Under the pieces are notes generated by a model that saw only the letters and a list, made by a program, of their open reading frames with translations, had not been told where the DNA came from and searched no databases. The translations under genes were made by a program, and so were the position numbers. A DNA stretch of 59,636 nucleotides from assembly GCA_021201185.1 (NCBI GenBank), contig JAJQFJ010000029.1, forward strand, positions 1 to 59,636. The letters run 5' to 3'. Of the stretch, positions 34,063 through 42,848 are shown in pieces. Position 1 is the first letter of the stretch; every line of letters begins with the position of its first letter. Source of the DNA: Clostridiales bacterium. GTDB lineage: Bacteria > Bacillota > Clostridia > Oscillospirales > Oscillospiraceae.

Positions 34063-36723
34063 ATGAAACTGATGGTTCTGGACGGCAATTCGATCGTCAA
34101 CCGGGCCTATTATGGCGTCCGTCTGCTGAGCACTCACGACGGGCTGTATACCAACGCCATCTACGGCTTTGTCAACATCCTGCAAAAGCTGGTGGACGAG
34201 GAGCAGCCGGAGGCCCTGTGCGTCACCTTCGACCTGAAAGCCCCCACCTTCCGCCACAAGGCGTATGAGGGCTACAAGGCCACCCGCCACGCCATGCCGG
34301 AGGAGCTGGCCATGCAGATGCCGGTGCTGAAAGAGGTGCTGGACGCTATGAACATCCCCCGCTACGAGCTGGAGGGCTGGGAGGCGGACGACCTGCTGGG
34401 CACCATCTCCCGGCGATGCGAGGCGGACGGCTGGGACTGCGTCATTGTCACCGGGGACAAGGACTCCCTCCAGCTCATCACGGAGCACACCAGGGTGAAG
34501 CTGGTGACCACCCGCATGGGCCAGACCACCACCAAGGACATGACCCCGGAGGCCTTCCGGGAGGTCTACGGCTTCGACCCCATCCACATAATCGACCTGA
34601 AAAGCCTGATGGGGGACAGCTCGGACAACATCCCCGGGGTCAAGGGCATCGGAGAAAAGACCGCCATGGGGCTGGTCCAGACCTACGGCTCGGTGGAAAA
34701 CCTCTACGCCAACTTTGACCAGGCGGAGCTGAAGCCCGCCCAGCGGCGGAAGCTGGACGAGGGCCGGGAGATGGCGAAGCTGTCCTATGACCTGGCTACC
34801 ATCCACTGCGACGCACCCATCGACTTCCGCCCGGAGGACGCCCTTCGCCGTCCGGTGGATAACGACGCCCTCTATGCCCTGTTTCTCCGGCTGGAGTTCT
34901 CCCGGCTCATTGAGCGGTTCGGCCTGACGCCCCCGGAGCAGACCGCCGCCCCGGACGCACAGGAGCCGGAGGTGCAGGTGGAGGTCATCGACCTGCTGAC
35001 CCAGGCCCAGGCGGAGGCGGTCTACCCCCAGTGGGAGAGTGCGGCCCATGTCACCGTGCTGCCGCTGGCCAGTCTGGATGGGGTGACGGTCAGCGTGGCG
35101 GCGGGGGAGGGCCGGGAGACCCTCTACGACATCCGCCAGAGCCGCTATCAGGGGGACTATGACGCCCTGCTCCGGGAGCTGTTCTCCGGTAGGGTAAAAA
35201 AGGTGGCCCACGGGGTCAAGAGCCTGTGTGAGGCCCTGCTGGCGGAGGGACTGCCCACCGAGGGCTTTGTGTTCGACACCGAGCTGGCGGCCTATTTGTT
35301 AGACCCCACGGCGGGGAGCTACGAGCTGCCCAAGCTCGCCATGCACTACTTCCAGAAGGACATGGAGGCCAAGGCGATTTATCAGGCGGAGGACGCCTTC
35401 ACCGCCCTCTCCGACAGCTTGAAGGCCCAGACTGCCTGGTATGAGGACACCGCCCTCATTGAGGCCCTCTATCAGGTGATGGAGCCGAAGCTCCGGGAGC
35501 TGGGGATGCTGGAGCTGCTGAACGAGGTGGAGCTGCCCCTGTGCCCGGTGCTGGCGGAGATGGAGCAGGCGGGCTTTCTGGTGGACCGGAAGGCCCTGGC
35601 GGACTTCGGGGAGATGCTGGCCGAAAACATCGACAGGGCCCAGCAGGAGATTTACCGGATGGCGGGCCGGGAGTTCAACATCAACTCCACCCAACAGCTG
35701 GGGGTGGTGCTGTTTGAGGACCTGGGCCTGCCCACCTTCAAAAAGACGAAGCGGGGCTACTCCACCAACGCCGACGTGCTGGAAAAGCTCAAGCCCTATC
35801 ACCCCATCATTCAGCAGATTTTGGACTACCGGCAGCTGACCAAGCTGAAATCCACTTATGTGGACGGGCTGACGAAGGTGATCGGCCCGGACGGGCGCAT
35901 CCACACCAGCTTCCAGAACACCGTCACCGCCACCGGGCGGCTGTCCTCGATGGAGCCGAATTTGCAGAATATCCCCGTCCGCACCCCTCTGGGGGCGGAG
36001 ATGCGGAAGATGTTCATGGCGGCCCCGGGAAACGTGCTGGTGGACGCGGACTATTCCCAGATCGAGCTGCGCCTGCTGGCCCACATCGCCGGGGACGAGA
36101 GGATGCGGGAGGGCTTCCGCACCGGGGCGGACATCCACACCGCCACAGCCGCCCAGGTGTTCGGCGTGCCGGAGGAGGAGGTCACAAAGCAGATGCGCTC
36201 CTCCGCCAAGGCGGTGAACTTTGGCATCGTCTACGGCATCTCCGCCTTCTCCCTGGCCCAGGACATCGGCGTGGCCCAGTGGCAGGCCAAGGAGTATATG
36301 GAGCGGTACTTTGACAAGTATTCCGGCATCCGGGACTACCAGAAAAACATCGTGGCAAAGGCCAAAGAGGACGGCTATGTCTCCACGGGGATGGGCCGCC
36401 GCCGGTGGCTGCCGGAGCTGAAAAGCTCCAACTTCAACCTCCGCTCCTTCGGGGAGCGGGTGGCGCTGAATATGCCTATCCAGGGGACCGCTGCCGATAT
36501 CATCAAGCTTGCCATGATCCGGGTGCAGGCCCGGCTCAAGTCAGAGGGTTATCAGGGCCGTCTGGTGCTCCAGGTACACGATGAGCTGATCGTGGAGTGC
36601 CCGGAGTCGGAGGGCGACGCCATCGCCCAGCTGCTGGAGGAGGAGATGGAGCGGGTGGTATCCCTGTCCGTCCCTCTGGTGGCCGAGGCCAAGGTGGGCA
36701 AATGCTGGGCGGACGCCCACTGA
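34063..36723 (+). CDS. polA: DNA polymerase I
   Basis: The protein has 886 residues. N-terminal 5'-3' exonuclease (about 1-290, LDGNSIVNRAYYG and VTGDKDSLQL). The 3'-5' exonuclease fold (about 310-470) lacks the DxE metal-binding motif, so proofreading is probably lost, as in many Firmicutes. The polymerase domain has motif A DADYSQIELRLLAHIAGD, motif B RSSAKAVNFGIVYGIS and motif C QVHDELIVE. AAAGGAG precedes ATG 34063. It leads a run with rimI and tsaD. Confidence 0.96.
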   Translation: MKLMVLDGNSIVNRAYYGVRLLSTHDGLYTNAIYGFVNILQKLVDEEQPEALCVTFDLKAPTFRHKAYEGYKATRHAMPEELAMQMPVLKEVLDAMNIPRYELEGWEADDLLGTISRRCEADGWDCVIVTGDKDSLQLITEHTRVKLVTTRMGQTTTKDMTPEAFREVYGFDPIHIIDLKSLMGDSSDNIPGVKGIGEKTAMGLVQTYGSVENLYANFDQAELKPAQRRKLDEGREMAKLSYDLATIHCDAPIDFRPEDALRRPVDNDALYALFLRLEFSRLIERFGLTPPEQTAAPDAQEPEVQVEVIDLLTQAQAEAVYPQWESAAHVTVLPLASLDGVTVSVAAGEGRETLYDIRQSRYQGDYDALLRELFSGRVKKVAHGVKSLCEALLAEGLPTEGFVFDTELAAYLLDPTAGSYELPKLAMHYFQKDMEAKAIYQAEDAFTALSDSLKAQTAWYEDTALIEALYQVMEPKLRELGMLELLNEVELPLCPVLAEMEQAGFLVDRKALADFGEMLAENIDRAQQEIYRMAGREFNINSTQQLGVVLFEDLGLPTFKKTKRGYSTNADVLEKLKPYHPIIQQILDYRQLTKLKSTYVDGLTKVIGPDGRIHTSFQNTVTATGRLSSMEPNLQNIPVRTPLGAEMRKMFMAAPGNVLVDADYSQIELRLLAHIAGDERMREGFRTGADIHTATAAQVFGVPEEEVTKQMRSSAKAVNFGIVYGISAFSLAQDIGVAQWQAKEYMERYFDKYSGIRDYQKNIVAKAKEDGYVSTGMGRRRWLPELKSSNFNLRSFGERVALNMPIQGTAADIIKLAMIRVQARLKSEGYQGRLVLQVHDELIVECPESEGDAIAQLLEEEMERVVSLSVPLVAEAKVGKCWADAH

Positions 36724-36747
36724 ATCACACAGAAGGAGAATTTTTTC

Positions 36748-37266
36748 ATGAGCGAATGGAAACCGGTGATGGCCTCCGTGCCCGAAAAGGCCCGGCAGCC
36801 CATCCCTTATCAGCTGGTCCCCATGGACCGGGAGCTGGTGCCCCAGATCGCCGCGCTGGAGCGGCAGATCTTCTCCATGCCCTGGACGGAGGAGATGCTC
36901 AATGACGAGCTGGACAGCCTGACCAGCTCCTGCATCGTGGCCGTCACAGGCGAGCGGGAGGTGCTGGGCTACGCCAGCCTGACGGTGGTGCTCGACGAGG
37001 GCTATATCAACAACATCGCCGTGAAGGAGGAGTACCGCCGCCAGAGATTGGCCAGCGACCTGCTGGGGGTGTTCCTCCGGTTTGCCCAGGCCCAGCATCT
37101 GTCCTTCCTCACCCTGGAGGTGCGGGAGAGCAACCACGCCGCCCGGGACCTTTACACCAGGTTCGGCTTTCAGGAGACGGGCCGCCGGAAGAACTACTAT
37201 GACAAGCCCACGGAGGACGCCCTGCTCATGACCCGGTTCCTCCGGCAGGAGGAGGACGAGCAATGA
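36748..37266 (+). CDS. rimI: Ribosomal-protein-alanine N-acetyltransferase RimI
   Basis: The protein has 172 residues. GNAT fold with the acetyl-CoA loop VKEEYRRQRLASDLL and LEVRESNHAARDLYTRFGF, plus the C-terminal NYYDKPTEDALLM typical of RimI. An N-terminal extension of about 25 residues is unusual. AGAAGGAG precedes ATG 36748. It overlaps tsaD by 4 nt, the standard pairing. Confidence 0.88.
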   Translation: MSEWKPVMASVPEKARQPIPYQLVPMDRELVPQIAALERQIFSMPWTEEMLNDELDSLTSSCIVAVTGEREVLGYASLTVVLDEGYINNIAVKEEYRRQRLASDLLGVFLRFAQAQHLSFLTLEVRESNHAARDLYTRFGFQETGRRKNYYDKPTEDALLMTRFLRQEEDEQ

Positions 37267-38288
37267 ACATCCTGGCCGTAGAGGCCTCCTGCGACGAGAC
37301 CGCCGTGGCGGTGGTACGGGACGGGCGCACCGTCCTGTCCGACGCCATCGCCTCCCAGATCGATATGCACACCCTCTATGGCGGGGTGGTGCCGGAGATC
37401 GCCTCCCGGAAGCATCTGGAGGCGGTCTGCCTCATGGCGGACCAGGCCCTCTCTCAGGCGGGCATCAGCCGGGGAGAGATCGACGCCGTGGCCTGCACCT
37501 ACGCCCCGGGGCTGATCGGGGCCGTGCTGGTGGGGGTGAACTTCGCCAAGAGCGTGGCCTGGGGGCTGAACGTCCCTCTCATCCCCGTCCACCACATCCG
37601 GGGCCACATCGCCGCCAACTATATCACCCACCCCGACCTGGAGCCGCCCTTTCTCTGTCTCTGCGTCTCCGGAGGCAACACCATGATCGTGGACGTCCGG
37701 GACTACACCGACATGGCCCTTCTGGGGGCCACCAGAGACGACGCGGCGGGGGAGTGCTTTGACAAGGTGGCCCGGGTGCTGGGCATCGGCTACCCGGGAG
37801 GCGGGCCCATGGACCGGCTGGCCGCCGGAGGAGATGCGAAAAAATACCCCCTGCCCCGGTCGAAGGTGGACGGCGCGCCGTTGGATATGTCCTTCTCCGG
37901 GCTGAAAACGGCGGCGCTGAATCTGATCCACAACGCCCAGCAGAAGGGGGAGGAGCTGGACCTGCCCTCCTTTGCCGCCTCCTTTGGTCAGGCGGTCAGC
38001 GACGAGCTGGTCCCCCGGGCGATGGAGGCTGCCCGAACGTTGGGCTACGGCAAGGTGGCCGCCGCAGGCGGTGTGGCCGCCAACAGCTGCATCCGGGCCG
38101 ACCTGGCCGCTGCGTGTGAGCAAGAGGGCTGGCAGCTCTACCTGCCGGAATTGAAGCTCTGCGGGGACAACGGGGCCATGATCGGCTGTCAGGGGTACTA
38201 CGAGTACCTGGCGGGCCATCAGGCCGACCTGACCCTGAACGGCTACGCCGGACGGGAGATCGGCTGTAACGACTGGAAAGCGGGCTGA
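37263..38288 (+). CDS. tsaD: tRNA N6-threonylcarbamoyladenosine transferase TsaD
   Basis: The protein has 341 residues. ASKHA-type signatures: NILAVEASCDETAVAVV, the metal-binding HHIRGHIAANY (HxxxH), CVSGGNTMIV and GGVAANSCIRADL. It catalyses the last step of t6A formation at A37 with TsaB and TsaE, which are not in this window. ATGA overlap with rimI. Confidence 0.96.
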   Translation: MNILAVEASCDETAVAVVRDGRTVLSDAIASQIDMHTLYGGVVPEIASRKHLEAVCLMADQALSQAGISRGEIDAVACTYAPGLIGAVLVGVNFAKSVAWGLNVPLIPVHHIRGHIAANYITHPDLEPPFLCLCVSGGNTMIVDVRDYTDMALLGATRDDAAGECFDKVARVLGIGYPGGGPMDRLAAGGDAKKYPLPRSKVDGAPLDMSFSGLKTAALNLIHNAQQKGEELDLPSFAASFGQAVSDELVPRAMEAARTLGYGKVAAAGGVAANSCIRADLAAACEQEGWQLYLPELKLCGDNGAMIGCQGYYEYLAGHQADLTLNGYAGREIGCNDWKAG

Positions 38289-38668
38289 TTGTGATTATGT
38301 CAATCCGGATTTGACATAATACGACCCCATAATTTTTTCCGGAAGAGCCGGAAAAGAACGGAAAAATCCTTGTAACGACAGGCTTTTTCCATGTGGAAAA
38401 CCCTGTGGAAAATGTGGATAACTCCCTGTAGAAACCGGTTGCGGAGGGGTTATCGAATGTCCGCCGCCGCCCGGATGTCAAGGGGGTCCGGGCAAATTTC
38501 TCCCTGTTCGGACGGGACAAATTCGACGAAATTTGAAGGCCGGATTTGTGAGAACCACCTATTGACAGCTTTCGGCAGAGGCAGCCGGGGAAACGGGAAA
38601 TACAGACAGTATTTCCGCCTTTTCACCCCTCCTCCGGGCGGAGCGCAGGCCCCGCCTCAGGAAAAAGA
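38289..38668. other. Intergenic region with DnaA-box-like cluster
   Basis: No gene seen. It holds a 10-bp inverted repeat ATTATGTCAA/TTGACATAAT (38294-38303, 38311-38320), three same-strand DnaA-box-like 9-mers (38392-38400, 38404-38412 and the perfect TGTGGATAA at 38413-38421), and a terminator-like hairpin GGAAATAC/GTATTTCC (38596-38616). Confidence 0.6.
38392..38421 (+). promoter_or_regulatory. Cluster of three DnaA-box-like sites
   Basis: TGTGGAAAA, TGTGGAAAA and TGTGGATAA in the same orientation, the last two directly adjoining. TGTGGATAA is the complement of the consensus TTATCCACA. Confidence 0.55.
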
Positions 38669-38697
38669 TTGCCAACGGTATCTGCGTATGATATAAT
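38669..38697 (+). promoter_or_regulatory. trpS promoter
   Basis: TTGCCA (38669-38674), a 17-nt spacer, TATAAT (38692-38697). It leaves a leader of about 80 nt with a GC-rich hairpin (about 38725-38754). Confidence 0.8.
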
Positions 38698-38783
38698 CGA
38701 GATAACGTGTCGAAGCAAAATTTCCCGGGGACGGCAGTTCGCAGCCGCCCCGGCAGGATAGATCACCAGCAAAGGACGTGGAA

Positions 38784-39785
38784 ATGATGGAACAAAAAGG
38801 CATTATGCTCTCCGGCATCCAGCCCAGCGGCGAGCTGACCCTCGGCTCCTATCTGGGGGCCATCAAGAACTGGGCCGAGCGGGCCGATCAGTTTGACTGC
38901 TATTATTTTATGGCGGATATGCACACCATCACGGTGCGCCAGAACCCCGCCGACCTCCGCCGCCGGACGGTGAGCCAGCTGGCGGCCTATATCGCCTGCG
39001 GCCTGGACCCGGAGCGGAACACCCTCTTTATCCAGAGCCACGTCCCTGCCCACGCCCAGCTGGGCTGGATTCTGGACTGCTTTACCATGTACGGGGAGCT
39101 GTCCCGGATGACCCAGTTCAAGTCCAAGAGCGCCGCCCACGCGGAGAACATCAACGCCGGACTGTTCACCTACCCCTGTCTCATGGCGGCGGACATCCTG
39201 CTCTATCAGGCGGACTACGTCCCCGTGGGGGAGGACCAGAAGCAGCACTGTGAGCTGACCCGGGACATCGCCGAGCGGTTCAACGCCATCTATGGCCCGG
39301 TGTTCAAGGTGCCGGAGCCGTATATCCCCAAGATGGGCGCCCGGGTCATGAGCCTGACCAGCCCGGAGAACAAGATGTCCAAGTCCGACCTGGACCCCAA
39401 CGGCTGCGTCTACCTGCTGGAGGACCCGGCGGTCATCGCCAAGAAGTTCAAGCGGGCCGTCACCGACAGCGAGGACTGCGTCCGCTATGACCCGGCCAGC
39501 AAGCCGGGCATCTCCAACCTGATGCAGATCTACGCCGCCACCACCGGCAGGAGCCTGGAGGCCATCGAGACGGAGTTCGCCGGTCAGGGCTACGGGGCCT
39601 TTAAGACCGCCGTGGGCGACAGCGTGGTGGAGATGTGCCGCCCCATCCGGGAGGAGACGGAGCGTCTGCTCAGGGACAAGGCCTATCTGGAGTCCGTCTA
39701 CCGGGCCGGTGCGGAGAAGGCCGGTTATATCGCCAACAAGACCCTGAGAAAGGTCTACAAGAAGGTCGGTTTCGTCGCTCCCTGA
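38784..39785 (+). CDS. trpS: Tryptophanyl-tRNA synthetase
   Basis: The protein has 333 residues. Class I motifs: SGIQPSGELTLGSYLGAIKNW (HIGH region, here with LGSYLG), the YPCLMAADILLYQ Trp pocket, GEDQKQH and NKMSKSDLD. ATG 38784 is used since AAAGGA sits 7 nt upstream; the next ATG 38787 is almost as good. Confidence 0.96.
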   Translation: MMEQKGIMLSGIQPSGELTLGSYLGAIKNWAERADQFDCYYFMADMHTITVRQNPADLRRRTVSQLAAYIACGLDPERNTLFIQSHVPAHAQLGWILDCFTMYGELSRMTQFKSKSAAHAENINAGLFTYPCLMAADILLYQADYVPVGEDQKQHCELTRDIAERFNAIYGPVFKVPEPYIPKMGARVMSLTSPENKMSKSDLDPNGCVYLLEDPAVIAKKFKRAVTDSEDCVRYDPASKPGISNLMQIYAATTGRSLEAIETEFAGQGYGAFKTAVGDSVVEMCRPIREETERLLRDKAYLESVYRAGAEKAGYIANKTLRKVYKKVGFVAP

Positions 39786-39832
39786 TCGGGCACTGAGCCG
39801 AAAGGGAACGCGAAAGGAGGCTTTCCTCTCTT

Positions 39833-40990
39833 ATGAAGGCTTTGAACTACCAGTCGCTGGCCATTGTGGTGGCAGCGCTGGTCGTGGCACTGGCGGTGAC
39901 ATTGGCAGCTGTCCCTCTGGTGCGCCGTCTCGCCATCCGCATGGGCGCCATCGATATGCCCGGGGTGAAGGGGACCGACAGCGAACGGCACCTCCACAAG
40001 GAGCCGACCCCCCGGATGGGCGGCCTGGCGATCTTTGTGGGCTTTCTGGTGGCCGTGCTGCTGTTTGTCCAGCTGAATACCAGGCTCACCGCCATGCTCC
40101 TGGGCGCGGTCATCATCGTCGTCCTGGGTATGGTGGACGACGTGCGGGGCCTGCCTGCGCTGTTGAAATTTGGCGTCCAGATCGTCGCCGCCCTGGTGGC
40201 GGTGGCCGGGGGCAACGTCATCAGCTATATCAGCGCGCCCACATGGATCGCCGAGAGCGGACACCTGAATCTGGGTATCCTCTCCGTCCCGGTGTCCGTT
40301 TTGTGGATCGTCCTCATCACCAACGCGGTGAACCTGATCGACGGACTGGACGGCCTGGCCGCCGGAGTGTCCGGCATCTCCTCCGTCTGTCTGCTCATCG
40401 TGGCTATGGGCTACTCCGATATCACGGTGGCGGTGCTGTGCGCCGCCCTGGCGGGGGGCTGCATCGGCTTTCTGCCCTACAATATCAGCCCCGCCCGCAT
40501 CTTTATGGGGGATACCGGCTCCACCTTCATCGGCTTTATCCTGGCGGCGGCCTCCATTCAGGGCCTGTTCAAAATCTATGCCCTGATCTCCTTTGCCGTG
40601 CCCTTCTGTCTGCTGGGACTGCCCATCTTTGACGTGTGCTATGCTGTCATCGCCCGGGTGAGCCACGGGGAGAACCCCATGAAGGCGGACCGGAAGCACA
40701 TTCATTATCGTCTGCTGGACATGGGCCTGACCCGGCAGCAGACGGTGGCTGTCCTCTACATCATCTCCGGCATCCTGGGGCTGATCGCCGTGCGGCTCAG
40801 CACCTCGGAGGGCGGACGGTGGATTCCACTGGTCATCGCCGTCATCATCGTGGGCGTGGTGGCCTATCAGCTCTTCCACCATCGCCGGGCGCTGCTGAAG
40901 GGGGAGGACCATCGGAAGCACTTCCCCAACACCGACGTCCGCCTGCCCCATCGTGAAAAGCGGGGCGGAGACGGGAAGAGAGAAGGCTGA
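39833..40990 (+). CDS. Undecaprenyl-phosphate sugar-1-phosphate transferase (WecA/TagO family)
   Basis: The protein has 385 residues and about ten transmembrane helices. Family motifs: PRMGGLAIF, the catalytic Asp pair in GMVDDVRGL, NAVNLIDGLDGLAAG, FMGDTGSTFIG and the cytoplasmic DRKHIHYRLL. It transfers GlcNAc-1-phosphate (or a related sugar) to undecaprenyl phosphate to start wall-polymer or polysaccharide synthesis. The exact sugar cannot be told. A basic cytoplasmic C-tail of about 25 residues is extra. It is followed by repeat copy 2. Confidence 0.9.
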   Translation: MKALNYQSLAIVVAALVVALAVTLAAVPLVRRLAIRMGAIDMPGVKGTDSERHLHKEPTPRMGGLAIFVGFLVAVLLFVQLNTRLTAMLLGAVIIVVLGMVDDVRGLPALLKFGVQIVAALVAVAGGNVISYISAPTWIAESGHLNLGILSVPVSVLWIVLITNAVNLIDGLDGLAAGVSGISSVCLLIVAMGYSDITVAVLCAALAGGCIGFLPYNISPARIFMGDTGSTFIGFILAAASIQGLFKIYALISFAVPFCLLGLPIFDVCYAVIARVSHGENPMKADRKHIHYRLLDMGLTRQQTVAVLYIISGILGLIAVRLSTSEGGRWIPLVIAVIIVGVVAYQLFHHRRALLKGEDHRKHFPNTDVRLPHREKRGGDGKREG

Positions 40991-41015
40991 CAGGGTCGCA
41001 GCCCTTCTGCCGCCG

Positions 41016-41176
41016 CTTACGCCGGTCCCCCCTTCGGGGGGACACCCCTCCACCGGCTTGCGCCGGTCCCCCTCCCCTTTCAGGGGAGGTAGGGGTGCGC
41101 ACTATTCTGGCACCCCTGAAAGGGCGTAAGTGCCGCAAAGCGGTAGAGGGGGACCGGCGTAAGCCGGTGGAGGGGT
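41016..41176. repeat. Dispersed palindromic repeat, copy 2
   Basis: Built of GCCGGTCCCCC, CCCCTCCACCGGC, CTTTCAGGGGAGG and their inverse at the far end (GGGGGACCGGCGTAAGCCGG), making one long imperfect hairpin. Same family as 33743, 53082 and 59395. Confidence 0.75.
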
Positions 41177-41485
41177 TCACCCCAGCCCCATCAGCAGCAC
41201 CAGGGCGAGGATGATGAGCCATTCATCGTCCTCCGACTCCCGGAAGAGATAGATGAGGATGAGAATGAGGAGGATATCCCCCTTGTCCAGCCGGGTGATG
41301 CCCAGCCGCTCCAGCAGGCCGTCGATGCCGCCGCCCGGGCGGCTCCCGCCCAGGAGACTGGCCAGGGCGGAGAACAGGCTCCCTGACCCGGCGTTCCCTC
41401 CGGAGGCGGGACGGGGCGGCTCCCGCGGTGGGCTGTCCGGCTCCACCGGCTGATACCCGTTCGGAGGGCTGTAACGGTTATACAT
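41177..41485 (-). CDS. Small protein with C-terminal hydrophobic pair (third of a three-gene set)
   Basis: The protein has 102 residues from ATG 41485. Pro/Gly-rich N-half (YNRYSPPNGYQP, PPREPPRP), a middle LFSALASLLGG...LLERLG, and a hydrophobic end with two short segments (ILLILILIYLF and WLIILALVLLMG) split by RESEDDE. It overlaps the preceding gene by 8 nt. No family assigned. Confidence 0.6.
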   Translation of the reverse strand: MYNRYSPPNGYQPVEPDSPPREPPRPASGGNAGSGSLFSALASLLGGSRPGGGIDGLLERLGITRLDKGDILLILILIYLFRESEDDEWLIILALVLLMGLG

Positions 41486-41846
41486 TCCCGCCCTCCCCAA
41501 ACATGGCGAGCGCCGCCCGGATGACCCGGCTGATGCGGGTGATGTGGACGGCCCGGTCCAACCGCTCCTGACTGGTCTGCTTCAAAAAGGGCCTGAGAGC
41601 CTCCAGAAGCCGGGCTTTTTCGTCCCCCTGCTGCCGGTAGACGGACAGCAGGGAGGAGAGCTTCCCCAGGACCGCCGGTTCCAGGCCGCCCAGCAGCTCG
41701 CCTGCGGCGGGGGAGGGGGCGGCTTCGGAGCTGTCCCCCGACCCGGATGACTGACCGCCGGAGAGAGAGCTGGCCAGGGACATGATCTGCTCCATGGCCT
41801 GAGGCGAGGACAGGATCTCATTCAGTTTTTCCTCGAATTCCGCCAC
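41478..41846 (-). CDS. Small helical protein (second of a three-gene set)
   Basis: The protein has 122 residues. FEEKLNEILSSPQAMEQIMSLA is followed by a Ser/Gly/Ala linker and a helical C-half (LGKLSSLLSVYRQQGDEKARLLEALRPFLK...RISRVIRAALAMFG). The first motif (KLNEILSSPQAMEQI) resembles the repeated unit of the partner at 41868 (SALLRSPETKRLI). Function unknown. Confidence 0.6.
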   Translation of the reverse strand: MAEFEEKLNEILSSPQAMEQIMSLASSLSGGQSSGSGDSSEAAPSPAAGELLGGLEPAVLGKLSSLLSVYRQQGDEKARLLEALRPFLKQTSQERLDRAVHITRISRVIRAALAMFGEGGNV

Positions 41847-41867
41847 AGAGCAGACCTCCCTCCCAGG

Positions 41868-42143
41868 CTAACGCCGCTCCAGGCGGCCCTCCAAATCGTT
41901 CAGTGCCTCCCCGCCCTCCCGGCTCTGGCCGAGACGGCGGAGCATTTCCTGTAGAGCGGAGGCGTCTCCCGCCTTTGCCCGGTTTGCCGCCGACTGGAGG
42001 TCGCCCTGCTGTTGCAGGAGCGTGATGAGCCGTTTCGTCTCCGGCGACCGGAGAAGGGCGCTGAGTGCGGACGGGTCTTTCATCAGCTCCTTTGCCTGAC
42101 GGGGCAGAGAGCCGGACGGATGGTCAGTTGCGGACTGTTTCAT
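41868..42143 (-). CDS. Small helical protein (first of a three-gene set)
   Basis: The protein has 91 residues: SLPRQAKELMKDPSALSALLRSP, KRLITLLQQQGDLQSAANRAKAGDASALQEMLRRLG. Purely helical and charged, no membrane segment. Upstream member of a compact minus-strand trio; divergent from the phosphoesterase at 42221. Confidence 0.6.
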   Translation of the reverse strand: MKQSATDHPSGSLPRQAKELMKDPSALSALLRSPETKRLITLLQQQGDLQSAANRAKAGDASALQEMLRRLGQSREGGEALNDLEGRLERR

Positions 42144-42220
42144 CAGGAAATCCCCCCTGTAAGCCCGGCGAGCCGGGCCAACTACCCCAGTATATGCCCC
42201 GACAAAGGAGATGTGCCCCC

Positions 42221-42709
42221 GTGAAGCTGCTGATCTTCTCAGACTCCCACGGCAACAGGACGAATATGAAACAGGTGCTGGAGCGGGAACGCCCCGGCAT
42301 GGTGTTCCACCTGGGGGACGGACGGAGCGATATCCTGGCCGTCATGGCGGAGCACCCGGAGATCGAGCTGCACTCGGTGGCGGGCAACTGCGACTGGAGG
42401 AGCCGGTGGCGGACGGAGGAGCTGGTCACGGTCTGTGGCTTGCGCATCCTGCTGACCCACGGCCACGAGTACACCGTCAAGAGCGGCTACAGCCGGCTCA
42501 TCGCTGCCGGTCAGCGCCAGAGGGCGGACATCGTCCTGGTGGGGCATACCCACGTCTCCTGCGTCCGGCAGGAGGGGGGACTCCTGCTCGTCAACCCCGG
42601 TTCCGTGGGCAACAGCCCCCACCCCTCCTATGCGGTGCTGGAGGCGGAGGACGGCATCCTCACCCACTGCGAGATTTGCAAGGTGCCCGACCCGGTGTAT
42701 GAGTGGTGA
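42221..42709 (+). CDS. YfcE/MJ0936-type metallophosphoesterase
   Basis: The protein has 162 residues from GTG 42221 (AAAGGAG 10 nt upstream). All five metal-site blocks are present: FSDSHGN, HLGDGR, AGNCD, LTHGHEY and VGHTHV, then NPGSVGNSPHPSYAVLE. Such small enzymes hydrolyse phosphodiesters in vitro; the physiological substrate is unknown. Confidence 0.88.
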   Translation: MKLLIFSDSHGNRTNMKQVLERERPGMVFHLGDGRSDILAVMAEHPEIELHSVAGNCDWRSRWRTEELVTVCGLRILLTHGHEYTVKSGYSRLIAAGQRQRADIVLVGHTHVSCVRQEGGLLLVNPGSVGNSPHPSYAVLEAEDGILTHCEICKVPDPVYEW

Positions 42710-42736
42710 GCGCGCCCTCTTTTCCTGAAAGTATGA

Positions 42737-42764
42737 TTGTACTGCCTGCATTTGCCGGTATAAT
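42737..42764 (+). promoter_or_regulatory. Promoter of the murB-rapZ-yvcK-whiA-dnaE cluster
   Basis: TTGTAC (42737-42742), a 16-nt spacer, TATAAT (42759-42764). Gaps between the downstream genes are short, so one transcript is likely. Confidence 0.7.
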
Positions 42765-42848
42765 AGAGATAGAATAGAGCAGAGGGGACTCGCCCCTCAC
42801 GACCGCGGCCCCGCCGGCCGAAGCGCAATTTCCGACGGGAGGAACAGA

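Noticed and set aside
38392..38421. Chromosomal replication origin
   Set aside because: Only three boxes, no AT-rich unwinding element beside them, and dnaA/dnaN are not nearby.
38703..38783. Tryptophan T-box before trpS
   Set aside because: The leader is only about 80 nt and has no T-box sequence or terminator.
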